From Haematococcus lacustris (taxonomy: Eukaryota > Chlorophyta > Chlorophyceae > Chlamydomonadales > Haematococcaceae), in contig JASKMD010000015.1 in the NCBI GenBank assembly GCA_030144725.1, positions 1,062,481 through 1,126,480 of the forward strand: a DNA stretch of 64,000 nt, read 5' to 3'. Under the pieces are notes generated by a model. The model saw only the letters and a program-made list of their open reading frames with translations. It did no database searches and was not told where the DNA came from. The position numbers and the translations under genes are program-made. Positions 43,746 through 61,689 of the stretch are shown one piece after another; position 1 is the first letter of the stretch, and every line of letters starts with the position of its first letter.

Positions 43746-44814
43746 TCAGCGCCGCATGCTGACGTAGGCAGGCCCTGACAGCAAGTTCATCAGCAGACCA
43801 ACAGCCTCCAACCGCTTGCGGCGCCGGATGCGGCGGACCCAGTCATAGTAGCGGTCGGCGATGCGCACCAGCTCCCTTGTAGCGCTAGCGCGCGTCAACA
43901 GCCTGCGGGTGATATAGGGTGACGACGCAGCCCAGGCAACCAGTCTGCCCAAGCAATCTGTGTGTTGCTAAAGCTTCCTGCCTGTCAGCCTGTCTGGCTT
44001 TCTGGCTGTTGTGCAGTGCGCATGGGCCTGGCAAGGGGCAGCATGCTAGGCCATGCATGAAGTGTGGCAGCAGCAGCAGCAGCCACACAGTGCTGGGGTG
44101 CTACAATTGCTTGTAGCAGAAGTTCCTAGACAACACAACATTAACTAGCTCCTGTGTCAAAGGCTGCAATGCTGCACCTGGCGGGGATGCGCTCGACTGT
44201 GGGCCGGGGGGGCGGCGCCTTCCTCCGCAACAGCCCTTCAGGCTCCTCCAACTCCGGAGGAGTCGCAAGGCAGGCGCCCAGGCCCTGCCAGCTGCTACCC
44301 GCAGCATCTTGCTCTGCTGCGAAGCTGTCGTCGATGTCCGTCGCACTGGGCTGCGGTGCAACCAGCAACCCATATTCACTGATGCACGTCTCAGCGGTGA
44401 AGGCGGAGACGTGCAGAGTGGCCTGCAGCGCAGAGGGGCGTCCCGAGTTGTAAGCACCAAGGGCGTCGCCGCGTCCCGCCGCGCGGGTGGGCTGCAATGA
44501 AGCTGCAGCGCACCTCCATCTGTAACTCGGACCCCAGCGCTTCAGCCAGGCTCATCTCAGGCACTGACGTAGGGAACAGTGCCGCACGAGGCTGCACGGC
44601 TGTCCTGGCTCTTGCCGCAGCCCGCAGCCCGCTGCTGTTACCTTGTATCTGCGCAAAAGCAGTGTAGCGCCAGCGCAGGTTGAGATACTGCGCATTGCCA
44701 TTGTTGCTAAATTGCCCCGGGGGGTTGGCCCAGCGGCCGGGTCGCCCTACCTTGCGCGTTGGCTGTTGCAGCAAACCAGCACAGCGAGATGAGGCGGTGG
44801 TAAGCATCCTTGTT
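43746..44814 (-). CDS. Unknown multi-exon protein with possible organelle-targeting N-terminus
   Basis: Several minus-strand segments look coding. A start MLTTASSRCAGLLQQPTRK (44808, donor GTAGGG) is rich in Ser/Thr/Arg and lacks acids, like a mitochondrial or plastid transit peptide. Next is NAQYLNLRWRYTAFAQIQ, and then ALFPTSVPEMSLAEALGSEL. A fourth segment has FTAETCISEYGLLVAPQPSA and an acidic stretch. The last exon 43902-43746 (acceptor CCCGCAG) is very basic, with RELVRIADRYYDWVRRIR then AVGLLMNLLSG, ending at TGA 43746. Exon borders in the middle are unresolved and it may be two genes. I recognise no family. Confidence 0.4.
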
Positions 44815-44819
44815 TGCAC

Positions 44820-45560
44820 ACCCAGGTTGCCCTGTATCCCTATCCTCCTGTCCTTGGTCCAGCACCTGGTTCCTCGGAGTTTTCGCTCTTGGAAACCAGG
44901 CTTGAAAGATGTAAACGCAGATGGACTGCTGGGTGCTCGTTTGACTGCTTAGTTCAGTTGACAACGGTATGACGAGTCGCTCAGCTCAACTGATTGAGTC
45001 ACAACACTCAGGATTCAAATTGGGCTCGGGACTCCTGGTATGGTCGGGCTCGCCAGGGATGAGAACGCACGATGTGAGAAACAGTTAGGTTCCTGGGAAT
45101 AGGCTTATAGAGATGCAAGCGGAAATGCACACGCTGGTCTGGTGGGATGGTGTTGGCTATTAAAGGTAGACTTTGATCGCCTCACACTGCCGTACATGTA
45201 CACCTTCTCCCTCCCTGTCCTGTATCCCCCCTTCTCTGCTGCTACCCAGCTTCACAGCCTACATGGCAGCCTTTTGAATGATCCCGCTTAGCCATCGCTG
45301 GTGGCCATAGCTACGATACACGGCCTGATGGGATCTATGTCCACACCAGATGATACCGCCTTGCGACCTGTGCCACTACCGGCCCCCCCCCTCTCCGGCT
45401 GCTAGCCCAACTTCGTACACCCCATGTTGCTCCTAGCTGCTATGGCGTCACCCTAGCTGTTCTGCCAGAGTCCGGCCTATGGCTGCTTTGCGCCCTACCT
45501 GCTGCCACTGCAGTCATTAGCTATCAGTAAATGAGCTTAGTGGTGGCAGCAGACCTGTAG
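44820..45560. other. Interval without a supported gene
   Basis: No coding frame of substance. It probably contains the promoter of the minus-strand gene to its left. Confidence 0.4.
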
Positions 45561-45568
45561 GGCTGCAT

Positions 45569-46657
45569 ATGTGCTTACGTATGTGGTGCTTGCACCATAG
45601 GGACGACACGTGCACGCTTGTGAAGGAGACCAGGCGTTTCTTTGAGAGCTCACTGATGGTGATGTGGCGTGAATTTGATGAAGAGCAGCAGCATTTGGAG
45701 GAGCAATGGCGGCAGAAGCACCATCCGCAGGGAGGACAGCTGCAACAGCCACCCAGCATGCGTGTCAGCCTCAGCACGTGTGTCAGGCTGAGGCCGCCAT
45801 GGGTGGCACGCCCGACAGCATCACAGCGGCAAGTGTGTGTGTGCAAGACCTGTTGCAACCTGGACAACTCGCTCACAGCACTAGCCCACCACAAAAGGAG
45901 CTTGCAGCCTCCCCCTGCTGCAGCCGTTGCTGCCCCCCCAGCTGTCCCCCCGGGTGCACCAGGCGCTGCCCCTCAGCCGCACCCCCACCAGGGGTTGCTG
46001 CCCCCCTTGTTACTGAGGAGGACGAATCCCTCACCACAGCTGCTCTCCCTTCATTGACCTACTTGGTATGTTTGAGCAGCAGGAAAATGGGTGGCAAGCG
46101 GAGCAAGAGCGTCAGCCATGGCAGGCCCCCCCCCCCCCCCTTCTCCCCTCCCCTCTCCCCTCCTTAGATACCCCACCCATCTCCCCTTCCACCCTTCCCC
46201 CACCCTTCTCCCCTCCCCTCTCCCCTCCTAGCCTTCCCCCTGTCCCGCTGCCTTCACCCCCTCCCCTCCCTCTCCTCCCTCCCCCCTCCGAGTCCCACCA
46301 TCTCCCAGCAAAACCCAGCCCCTGAGTGCCACAACTATGCGGCAGTTGTTCCTGTGTCCTTGTGAGCTTGGCCAGCAGCCTGGCCTTGCCTGCTCTTTGC
46401 GCACATGCAAGTCGCGCAAGCTGCAGCTGCAGCTTGATGCAGATGGCAGCGTCACGCTCACTATGCGTCAGTATGGAAAGCCATCATCAGCTGTAGGCAG
46501 TCGGCCGGCAGCAGCAGCAGGCAAGGCTAAAGTTGAGCTGTCGTGCATGAGGATGAGCTTGAGTGATGCTGTTGGCATGCTGAACAAGCAGATGCCAGAG
46601 TACATCAAGCATCACCGATTGGCACATCATCAGCTGCAGGCTGAGCTGGCTGTGTAA
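45569..46657 (+). CDS. Unknown, transposon-like gene fragments
   Basis: Two plus-strand frames look protein-like. One (about 45569-45900) has RDDTCTLVKETRRFFESSLMV, WREFDEEQQHLEEQWRQKH and CVCKTCCNLDNS. The other (46337-46657) starts MRQLFLCPCELGQQPGLACSL, includes LQLQLDADGSVTLTMRQYG, and ends with MNKQMPEYIKHHRL-like helix and TAA-free stop at 46655. Between them is a pyrimidine-rich stretch (46125-46300) ending in CCCAG that could be an intron. Charged helices and paired cysteines resemble DNA-transposon proteins of algae, but I cannot place the family. Confidence 0.35.
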
Positions 46658-46659
46658 GT

Positions 46660-48478
46660 GCGCTATTCCAATGTCGAGGCGAGGCGAGGTGCATGGGGTG
46701 GTTTTTCAAGGCGAGGCGGCGAGGTCTCCATGTCCCTCTAACCGCCCCCAACCGCCCTACCTCCCCCATCATTACGTACTCAATTCACTTATTTACCATC
46801 ATTGCTTATTCACGTACTGAAGCCTTGACATACTTATGGGAGCTATGTGAGCACGGCATGGATCTGGGCTCGCCTTGCACAACAGCCGCAGCAGCAAAGC
46901 CATACATCGTCCATTTAGCACCTCATTACGGTTGAAGACATGCATGCGAGCATCTTGTTTTCATCGCGACCAGGCATGCAGCAAAGGCAACAACTTCTCC
47001 TACTACCACCCTAGACACGACCTGCTCCTACCACAGCCTGGCTCATCTACTACTTAGTATAAGACCTCCATCCTGGAACGTCGAGCTCAACCAAGGACCA
47101 GCCAACACTGCACATTGTGTCACACAATCAAATAAGACTGCCTGGATTGCCCATCACACCCTACATCACACATGCCTCCTCTCACACCACCACTGCGATG
47201 CAAGCATGCAAGGCTGGTGCACCCCACCCAGCTCCTCAGCCAAGGGCACCTGCAAGCAAGGGACAGGCAACACAGGCAGCATGCTTGCTTCAGGCCAGGG
47301 AGCCAAGATTACACGGCACAGATCTTCAGAGTAACGTTTGGCTTTTCATCACAGTCCATGAGATGCTCCATGCATCATCAGTGCCTGCTGTTCTGCATGG
47401 CTCTGCCTAACTTAACCAAAATCTTGAGAAAAGCAACTTAGCATTAACTTGGCATTAGCAATCAACAGAACAGCAAGCCCCTCCACTGTCAGCAGCAGCA
47501 GCAGCAGCAGCAGGGCCACAGAGGCGGCATGCAGCACCACAACCATACCTGTTGTCTGTGGAGCTGGCTGGGGGGCACGCCTGGCAGCCCCTGGCCATAC
47601 CCTGAGTGGCAAGGCTGGCTGGGCAGGGGCAGGCCGAGGGCAGGAAGCCCCTGGCAGCTTGGCCCTGGCCACTGACCTCACTGCCACCAGGGCAGCCCTT
47701 CCACCTTAGCAGCCTCTACTAATGCATGGCAGTGCAAGTAAGTGCATGGTGCAGCACCTTCTCCATGCATCATGCACCATGCATTGTGCAACAGAGTTCT
47801 GGCATCACAGGACAAGAGGCATGTAAGTGCCTATCTTAGACCCTTGCCCACCAGTCCAGCATGTCTGACGCAGCCTGTGCATGGCAAGCAAGGTGCGGCT
47901 ATGCAGGTGAGAGTTGGACCACATCAGCGGCACAACAGCAGCAAGCCGCAAGGCAGGCAGGAAGAGATTTTCCCCAACACACCGCTAGCTCCAACCCCTG
48001 TAGGGCAGGCAGCCAGGTGCATCAGGTAGGCAGGGCAGCAGTGCGGCACAGCCGCCTGGGCCTGGCGCTGTGGTTGAAGGTCAGGAGGGGATCTTCTCAG
48101 CAGAGCCTCAGGGGAGCAGCTCAGGCTGCCAGCTCGACACTGAACATCGGCCGGCTGCCTGTCCTCTGTGGCACCTGCGGCGACTGCAAGCTGTGGTGGT
48201 GGTGGTGGGTATGGAGGGAGTGGAGGAGGGAGGTGCAGCCGGAGGCAGCTGCTGACCCAGGCAGTTCACTGACTTGGTCAGTCCGGCTGCTGCAGGTTGC
48301 TCAGCACCAGGGGCTGCAACTAGCGCTCTGGGTTGCTGCTGTGGTCTGGAGCGCTCGTGCCCCTGGTGCCGCGGCCGCCGTCGCTGCTGCCCCACCAGCA
48401 CCCGCGATTAGTCATCAGCGACTGGCAGGTTGTGGACCAGGGCCAGGTGCTCAGTGCTGTGCTCCGCTTTCACCTGCA
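46660..48478. other. Interval without a supported gene
   Basis: Contains small low-complexity tracts: (CAGCAG)n at 47487-47512 and GTGGTGGTGG at 48190-48205. Frames are Ala/Gln/Pro/Ser noise with no recognisable domain. Small genes cannot be excluded. Confidence 0.35.
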
Positions 48479-48695
48479 CGGGCAGGCAGCACCCCACGAC
48501 ACATCACACTGCTGGGCTGCAGCTCTTGGCTGCTGCTATAGGCAGACGTGGGGTGGGCTGCTGCTGCTTTCATTGCTGCCAAGACTTCCAGCTGGCTCTG
48601 TGATTGCTCAACATATATCAACTGCCTGGACCCAGCTGGCCTGAGCTGGTGGAGGACATGCAATGGTGGTGGTGGCAGTGGTGATGATGATGATG
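48479..48695. repeat. 217-bp dispersed repeat D, copy 2
   Basis: Second copy of 42744-42960, same orientation, again ending in a GATGAT microsatellite. Confidence 0.9.
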
Positions 48696-48699
48696 ATGA

Positions 48700-49690
48700 T
48701 CAGCAGTGGCAGTGACGGAGTGGCAGCAGTGGCAGTTGCGGAGTGGCAGCGGGCAGGAGAGGCGGCAGCCAGAAGGGCAGGCAGGAGGGCCCCAGTCCAC
48801 CTGGTCTGCGAAAGAGCGCTTGCGTGAAGGCAGGGCCATGAAGGGAGAGCTGGCGTCCATGTACTGCATGGCTGTGTCGCCAGGGGCTGGGCCCAGGCCC
48901 TCTACCCAGTGCACCTCCTCCAACTGGCAGCAGCAGCAGCAGCGGTGGCAGCAGCAACGGTTGCAGACGCACAGGCAATGGCATCAACAGCACGACCACC
49001 CCGCCTAACGTAGCTGTAGCGGCGGCACCAGTCCTTCTCTGACTGAGCAATGAACTGGACTCTGCCCGCTCATCACCAGGAGGTTTCTTCTTTTTGTTTT
49101 CCCAGGGAATCTCCGCCCTTGCTCTTGTCAGCTTGTAGGTTTCCCCTTCCTATCAACAATAGCAACAGCTGCAGCTCCCAGCTTCCCTTTGACATAAGAG
49201 ATGCATTCAGCCTCTTCGTCAACTGGACTTCTCATGAACAAGGGGATCCCCTCCCTTCTGTTTTATTTCCTGGTCAACTAGTGGAGTAGACGTAGTAGTA
49301 CAAGCAGGCGTCTCCTCCAAGGGAAGCCAAGGGGAGCCTTGCCTCCAAGGCTAGGCGTCCCCTCCAAAGGGAACCCTGCCTTGCTGTGAAGCTGAAGGTT
49401 GTTCGCTGCCTCCCCCTAGAGCCCTGGGCCTCCTGCCACCCCCTGAAGCTGAAGGCAACGCTGGTGGGTGGCGCTGCTGGAGAGGTGAGGTGGCGTGGTG
49501 ATGGCCACATGAGGTGGACCCATGTCATCATCTGGAGCGCTGCCATGCATCACGCGAGTGACAGCTAGGATATGCAGCGCCTGGACTGCAGGCCTCCTTG
49601 CCTCGCCCCTGCCTGCCTACTGCCTGCTGCCTGCCTGTCTGCTGCTGATACGCGCCTCACACTGGGCCACACGCAGCCCAAGCCACACCA
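48700..49690. other. Region downstream of the YLPM1-like gene; last exon possible
   Basis: A minus-strand frame at about 49600-49430 (after the acceptor GTCCAG, ALHILAVTRVMHG then APDDDMGPPHVA to a TAG) could be the final exon of the YLPM1-like gene. A separate minus frame at about 48920-48790 with MQYMDASSPFMALPSRKRSFADQ looks protein-like and is unexplained. Confidence 0.35.
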
Positions 49691-49698
49691 CCACCACC

Positions 49699-49729
<31 letters not shown>

Positions 49730-49734
49730 CCACC
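49690..49734. repeat. (CCA)n microsatellite
   Basis: About 15 CCA units with one CAG interruption, just after the last assigned exon (gene sense) of the YLPM1-like gene, in its presumed intron. Confidence 0.95.
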
Positions 49735-49748
49735 TCAGGTCCACTCAC

Positions 49749-51276
49749 CAGTTTGGTTGCATGAGGCTGGCATGGCAGAGCCCCTCCATGCCCCACCCCT
49801 TGGCCCCCTGCCTGGCCCTGGTCCGGCCACCACACGCGCCGCCTGACCCGCGCTCGTGCCCGCGCCAACAGCTCCTGCAGCTCAGGCCCGCTGAGCCCCT
49901 CCAGCCCCTCAACACCAGCCAGCTCCTTGCAGCCAGCAGCCAGCTCAGCCCCTGGCCCCAGACTGCCACCCACCCCACCCGCCACCACCCTGCCTGAGCC
50001 CGCCTTAGCAGCAGCAGCAGCAGCAGACCCAGATGGAGGGGAGGGGTCATGGGGGGCTGAACCGACCCCAGGCGCAACTGCTAGGGCATCATTCAGACCA
50101 GCCAGGATGTCGGCATCAGACAAGCCCAAGGGGTTGTCCGCCACCCCACTGCCGCCCCTCTTCCCCATCTGCAGCCCCATCTGCAGCCCCAGCCCTGACG
50201 CGCTTGCGCCCAGTGCCTGCAGCAGCACCTGGGTGCGCCCTGCCAGACTCAGCTGAGGGGAAGGAGGTGCTCGGGGCTGGCAGAGGAGTCAGAGGGGCTG
50301 GAGGACCTCTCCCTGCGTGCTTGACGCTGGCTGGCCCCGCGACCCCCCTCCCTCCCCGCTGCCCTACTGCTGCCGTCCCCCCCTGCCTCAACCCCACCAG
50401 CCCCTGCTGACCCCCAGCGTCCACTGGCTTGAGAGGGCGTGGGGTCAGGGGCGGGGCTTGTGTCGGCCCAGCGGCTGGTGGGTAGGGCTGGTACGCTGTC
50501 GTCCTGGCCTTCCTTGGTGGCAGTGGTGCAGCCGGTGGAGGTGGCAGATGGTAAGGCTTCTGACGCCGTGCCAATGGCCTCGTCGTTGTCTTCGTTGTCC
50601 ATGTCCACTTCGTCAATCTGGCTGCTGCCTGGGTGGGCCAAGCAAAGCAGCGGTGGTGGTAAGCAGCACAGGCAGCAGCAGAGTCTGCACAGAGCGACCT
50701 GCACCGCTGAAAGTGCCAGCACAGCTTGTGTGCTGCGGCATGACACAGTCTGGCAGCAGCAATGAGATGAGGGGGAGCAGCAAGGTAAGGGGGCAGGGGC
50801 TCCAAGGTGCGATCATGCGCCGGACAACAAGTGGCAAGACAGGGAGCACAGCAGGGGCTGAGTGTGTGTAGGCAGCTGTGGGTGGGCAGCTGCTGGAAGT
50901 CTAACTCAAAACATGGGTCATGGCTGCACACCTCAGCACACCCACCCCGCAGTAGCCCCTGCAGCATGCCCTCCCCAGCATGCCCTCCCCAGCATGCCCT
51001 CCCCAGCATGCCCTCCCCAGCATAAACCCGCATCAAGGACCCTAGCATGACCCCCACCACCACCCGGTGTGACTCACCCGTGACTGTGGCCTGGAACAGG
51101 GACCTGACGTCCAGCACCTTGTACAGCGGGGGAGGGGCCTCCCACTGCTGTGCCAGGGCCTGCAGCTGAGGCAGGGTGCGTCCGTGCACGTTGCGCCGGG
51201 CGCAGAGGACGGGGTCGGTCTCCAGGGGCTGCAGCAGCAGCGCCTCGTAGCGCCAGCGCTGAGGCCAGAAAGGTCA

Positions 51277-51313
<37 letters not shown>

Positions 51314-51851
51314 TGACAAACAGGGTATGGCAATGCCGGGAAAGCAGCGCGGCATGGCCCCTCCCCCTCCTCCCGTGGCCCCCTGCTGCCCCAGGCCGAC
51401 AGCCCTGCACCGCCCCTTGCAGCCAGTCACCAGCGTGCCAGCATCTGTCCCTGCCTGGCCCCACCTGGGCAGCCCCCAGCACCTCCTGGCACTCTGACAG
51501 CTTCATGTTGGGTGCGTCCATGATGACAAAGGGGAAGCGGCCCTCTTCCAGGGTGCGGCTCACCGCCCTTACGAGGCTCTTGTGATAGGCGGCTGAGGAG
51601 AGGGAAGCAGGCGGGCAGCAGGCCACAGGCAGGCTGGCAGGCTGACAGGCTGGCTGGCAGGCTGGCTGGCTGGCTGGTTGGCTGGCTGGCTGGCTGGCTA
51701 GCAGGCAGGGTGGCTGGCTGGCAGGCTGGCTGGCTGGCAGGCTGGCTGGCTGGCTGGCTGGCAGGCTGGCTGGCTGGCTGGCTAGCAGGCAGGCTGGCTG
51801 GCAGGCTGGCTGGCTGGCAGGCTGGCTGGCTGGCAGGCTGGCTGGCTGGCA

Positions 51852-51886
<35 letters not shown>

Positions 51887-53219
51887 GCTGGCTGGCTGGC
51901 TGGCAGGCTGGCTGGCTGGCTGGCAGGCTGGTGAGTTGCAGGCAGGGAGGCGGCCACAAGGGTTGGCCCGGTGTCACAGCAGTGTGCAGCAACAGCTTTG
52001 CAAAGCGTTCTGAGCGGTGGAGGCGAGCGTGACATGGTAAACAACAGGGAGGGTGAGGGGTGCTGCAGGCAGGCGGGTGCTTAGCTTGATGCGGGGGAGC
52101 TGCTGTGATGCAGCATCAATCACATTCTCCATGCACCTTCCAAGCACCTTCCATGCACACCCCATGGGTCATGCACCCACGCCTGATCAATGTTCGCACC
52201 TTCCATGCTCGCATCATACTCATACTCCATGACCGTGATGGTGCGCTTGCGGGGCTTGCCACGCTGCCCTGACCCTTCCTCCTCCACCTCCTTCTCCACC
52301 TCCTGCAAGGCACCACGACACCCCACCTCACACTGCGCATGCTGCACCCGCACTGACGATGCCATGCCCACGCTGTCCTGCTCACACCCTGACACACACA
52401 CAGGGTGGAAGCGCAGCAGGGGAGCCCCTGACTGCTAGCCCCTGACTGCTGTTGCTGCGGCCATGCTGTATCCCCGGACCGCTGCTGCTGCTGCCGCTGC
52501 TCAATCCCATCAATGCTGCTGCTGTCGCTGCCGCTGCTGTGCGCGATCAGCAAGGTCTTCCCCTCTTTACTTCTTCGTGATATGCCAGCAGTGATGGTGT
52601 AAGGGGTGGCAGAGAAGAGGTCGGCAGGCATTTTAGAGGGCACCCCAGCCCTCCTTTGCTGCTCTTGGTGCCCTTAGACCGCCAGTGTCAGACGGTTCAA
52701 GGTGGTGGGTTGTAGAGTGACATATGGGACCAGCAATACAACCCTGTGACAAGCGCACGCAGGCATGCATGCAGTACGAGCCCACCGCCATGAAGTAGTC
52801 GTCGATGGTGTGTATGCGTGGTGGCTCCCCGCCCTCCTCCACCTCCACATCCCTCAGCTTGCGTGCAATGTAGGACTTGCCGCTGCCCGGCAGCCCACGC
52901 AAGATGACCAGCAGCTTGGCAGGCCGCGTGGATCTGTGTGGCCGGCGCAGCAGGGAGGCGGCGTCCACCAGGGGCCGCAGGGCCTCCAGCTGCTGCTTCA
53001 CGGCGGCTGTGTTGGGCTGTGTGGGAGGGGTGGGGGCAGGCAGGCGTGGGCTGTCCGCAGCGGGGGGGACCGGGGGAGAGTGAGCGGGTAGTCGGGTGGG
53101 TGGGAGGCTGGGAGGGGCTGGGGAGGGGGTGGGGAGGGAGGGGGTGGGTGGGTTGCTGGAGGGAAGGACCGGTTGGGGGGGAGGGGGCTGGAAGGAGGGC
53201 AGGCTATATGGCTGGCTTA

Positions 53220-53250
<31 letters not shown>

Positions 53251-54653
53251 ATGCACATGGTATTGCTGCTGCTGCTGCTGCTGATACTGCTGCTGCAGCT
53301 CCTGCTGTTGCTGCTGTTCTTGCTGTCGCTGCTGCTGCTGCTGCTCTTGCTGCTGGTAGTGCTGTTGCCTCTGCTGCGTATAGTGCAGCTGCATATGAGG
53401 CGGGAGCAGCAGGTGCTGCTGCTGCTGCTGCTGCAAGAGTGACTGCATGTGCGGTGGCAGCTGATGGCACTCCAGCTGCTGCTGCTGCTGCTGCGGGGCA
53501 CTGCTGGTGCTGGCGGCGGCTGAGGCTACGCCAGGGCCCCCCACCATAGCCTGAACAGGCAGCCAGGCACGGGGTGGGTGGTGGTGGCTGCTGTGAGGGC
53601 ACCTCTTCAGGACCTGCCTTGCTTGGCCCATGCTGCTGGTACCAATCCAGCATGTGAGCATACTGCTGCTGCTGCTGCTGCTGCTGTTCTGGTTGTGGGT
53701 ATGAAGGGTGGAAGGGCCTGGAGTTCTGGCTGCTGCTGATGGGAGGGTGGAAGGGGTGGTGCTGCATCATCAGGAGGTGGCAGAGGGGGGGCGCCGGATG
53801 CTGGGTCAGCAGGGACGGCTGGCCAGGAGGGCACGTGGGCTTGGTCTGGGACGGGCAGTGGCGGCGCGGCTTGCAGCTGGCCTGTACGATTGGCCGGCCC
53901 ACAATGGGCCTGTGAGGGCAGGGATGGCTGTTGAACAATTGTCTGCTGTGGGGGATGCGGGGGCAGGGGTGGTGGCGGCTGAGATGCATGGTACTGTTGG
54001 GCGGTTGCTGTCGGCTGCTGCCCATGAGCCATGTGGTGCTGCTCAGGAGCATGGTCAGCCTGGGGTCTCACTGCCAGGGCTGGGTAGGGCGGCTGCCATG
54101 CTGCTGAATTTTCAGCTGGCCTCCCAGCCATGCCATACTGCGGTGCCGCCTCGGTTGGGGGCTGCTGCAACAGGGGACTGTGGCTAGACTGCAGACGCAC
54201 ACTCTGCTGCTGTAGGGGCTGGACCTGGATGATGGGCCGGCCGGCTGTGCCCCAGATGTATGGGTCGGCATGCGCTGGCGCTGGCGCTTGTAGCAGGGAT
54301 TGGACCTGGGGCTGGCTGGCGGCCCCCTGGTGAGGCTGGGAGTGTGGCTGGGGATGAGGCTGGGAGAAGCCAGAACGGGGCTGTGGCGGTAAGGGTGCTG
54401 CAGGCTGCATTGTTTGCGGCCGCTGCTGCTGTTGCTGCTGCATGGGTTGCTGCGGGGGTGGTGCACTATGGAATGGAGGTTGGAAACCGTGTGGTACGTT
54501 GTATTGCACGCAGCGTGGCTGATGCTGCGTGGCTCCAAAATGATGCTGCGTCGGCGCTGCGTAAGGGTGCTGCGACCAAGGCTGCGGCTGCCCCCAGAAT
54601 CGCTCACGATGCTCGTCGTGCACAGGTCCTGGGGGGTAACCTCCTTGCGGCAT
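49749..54653 (-). CDS. YLPM1-like nuclear ATPase/kinase (P-loop, YLP-motif protein family)
   Basis: Exons assigned: 54653 to about 53640 (Gln/Pro-rich, exact donor unresolved), 53550-52786, 52302-52200, 51592-51465, 51258-51078, 50628 to about 50310, and 50252-49749. The core matches the family in order: LLVILRGLPGSGKSYIARKL (Walker A) and EGGEPPRIHTIDDYFM; TVMEYEYDASME; SLVRAVSRTLEEGRFPFVIM then DAPNM; CARRNVHGRTLPQL, AQQWEAPP and YKVLDVRSLF; and the acidic IDEVDMDNEDND. Mammalian YLPM1 and its plant relatives are nuclear proteins linked to RNA and protein phosphatase 1. The N-terminal half is a Q/P/H-rich prion-like region, much of it CAG-coded. The C-terminal part has LSDADILAGLNDAL and a basic RARARVRRRVWW. 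The acceptor just before ATG 54653 suggests a 5'-UTR intron. The true 3' end is probably further left. Confidence 0.82.
51270..51312. repeat. (GGCA)n tetranucleotide repeat
   Basis: About eight to ten GGCA/CAGG units in the intron before the CARRNVHG exon of the YLPM1-like gene. Confidence 0.9.
51625..51935. repeat. (GGCT)n / (GGCA) tetranucleotide array
   Basis: About 310 bases of GGCTGGCT with regularly spaced GGCA variants lie in the intron between two exons of the YLPM1-like gene. Long open frames through it in several frames are artefacts of the 4-base period. Confidence 0.95.
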
Positions 54654-55458
54654 GCTGCAAGGCACAAGCCGCTCAGCTTAACAACACAAAAGAGCTGCCA
54701 GAGCCAGACACAGCAGCTCCGTCCGCACTTGTGGGAAGCCCAAGTGGGGAATGCTTCGTGCCCCCAGGGCGGGTCCATACTCGCGTGCAGAGTACAAAGT
54801 AGCTAGCGTTTCACGTGTTACAGCGGACTGTGTAGCAGGACTACCAGTGGTAGTACCACAGAGAAATCTGCAGGAAAACTCGAGTCATGCATTCAAAGAA
54901 GCTGCATGTGCGTGCCACCTAGTTCAGACGTCCTAAGGTGTGTCATCTTATGGCTCTCTTACTACGTAACTATGCGACTCCCCTCCCTACTCAAGGGCAA
55001 ATACAGGCTGCCATGACTTCAGACCTGCGTTGGCATGGATTCGAGCTGAGCAGGATCAAGGCCACGGCTGATGCCGAGTTGAGATGTTGTTGGGCGTCGC
55101 AAACAGACGTTTTCCCATCCTACCTCTTCTACCTCTCCTACCTCTCCTACCTAGATCTAGGGACCTCTCGCATAAGTGCTACTTTCAAGTTTTAAGACCT
55201 CTAGTACCGGTCTTAATACCTCTAGTACGCGAAACATCAGGCGGGACACGCCCTAGCCAACAGTCTTTCCACACTTTGCATTTGATAGCGCATGCAAATG
55301 CAAGTTTTCCTTCATGCACTATGTTTGAATATTTCTTGAAATGCTCTTCATGTCATGATGTTCCAATGGAGAACCGATGCCTGCCCGCGTTCAATAACCG
55401 ATGCCCTCAACTTAGACTGCGCCGCGGCATGGTATGCTCGCTGAGGATGTGAGCGTGG
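54654..55458. promoter_or_regulatory. Divergent promoter region between the YLPM1-like and kinase genes
   Basis: An 805-bp spacer separates the head-to-head genes (minus-strand start 54653, plus-strand start 55459). It is AT-richer than the flanking genes and holds pyrimidine repeats CTACCTCT (55119-55150) and CTAGTACCGGT-like pieces near 55200. No clear TATA box was identified. Part is probably 5' untranslated sequence, including a likely 5'-UTR intron of the minus-strand gene. Confidence 0.5.
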
Positions 55459-61616
<6,158 letters not shown>

Positions 61617-61689
61617 GCAGGCTGCTTGGCAGGCAGTGTCAGGAAAGGCCTAGGCAAGGGGAAGTGCTAGGCAGTGCGAGGCAGGCAGT

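Noticed and set aside
51710..51934. Frames of repeated GWLA/QPAS
   Set aside because: Generated by the GGCT tetranucleotide array in an intron of the YLPM1-like gene.
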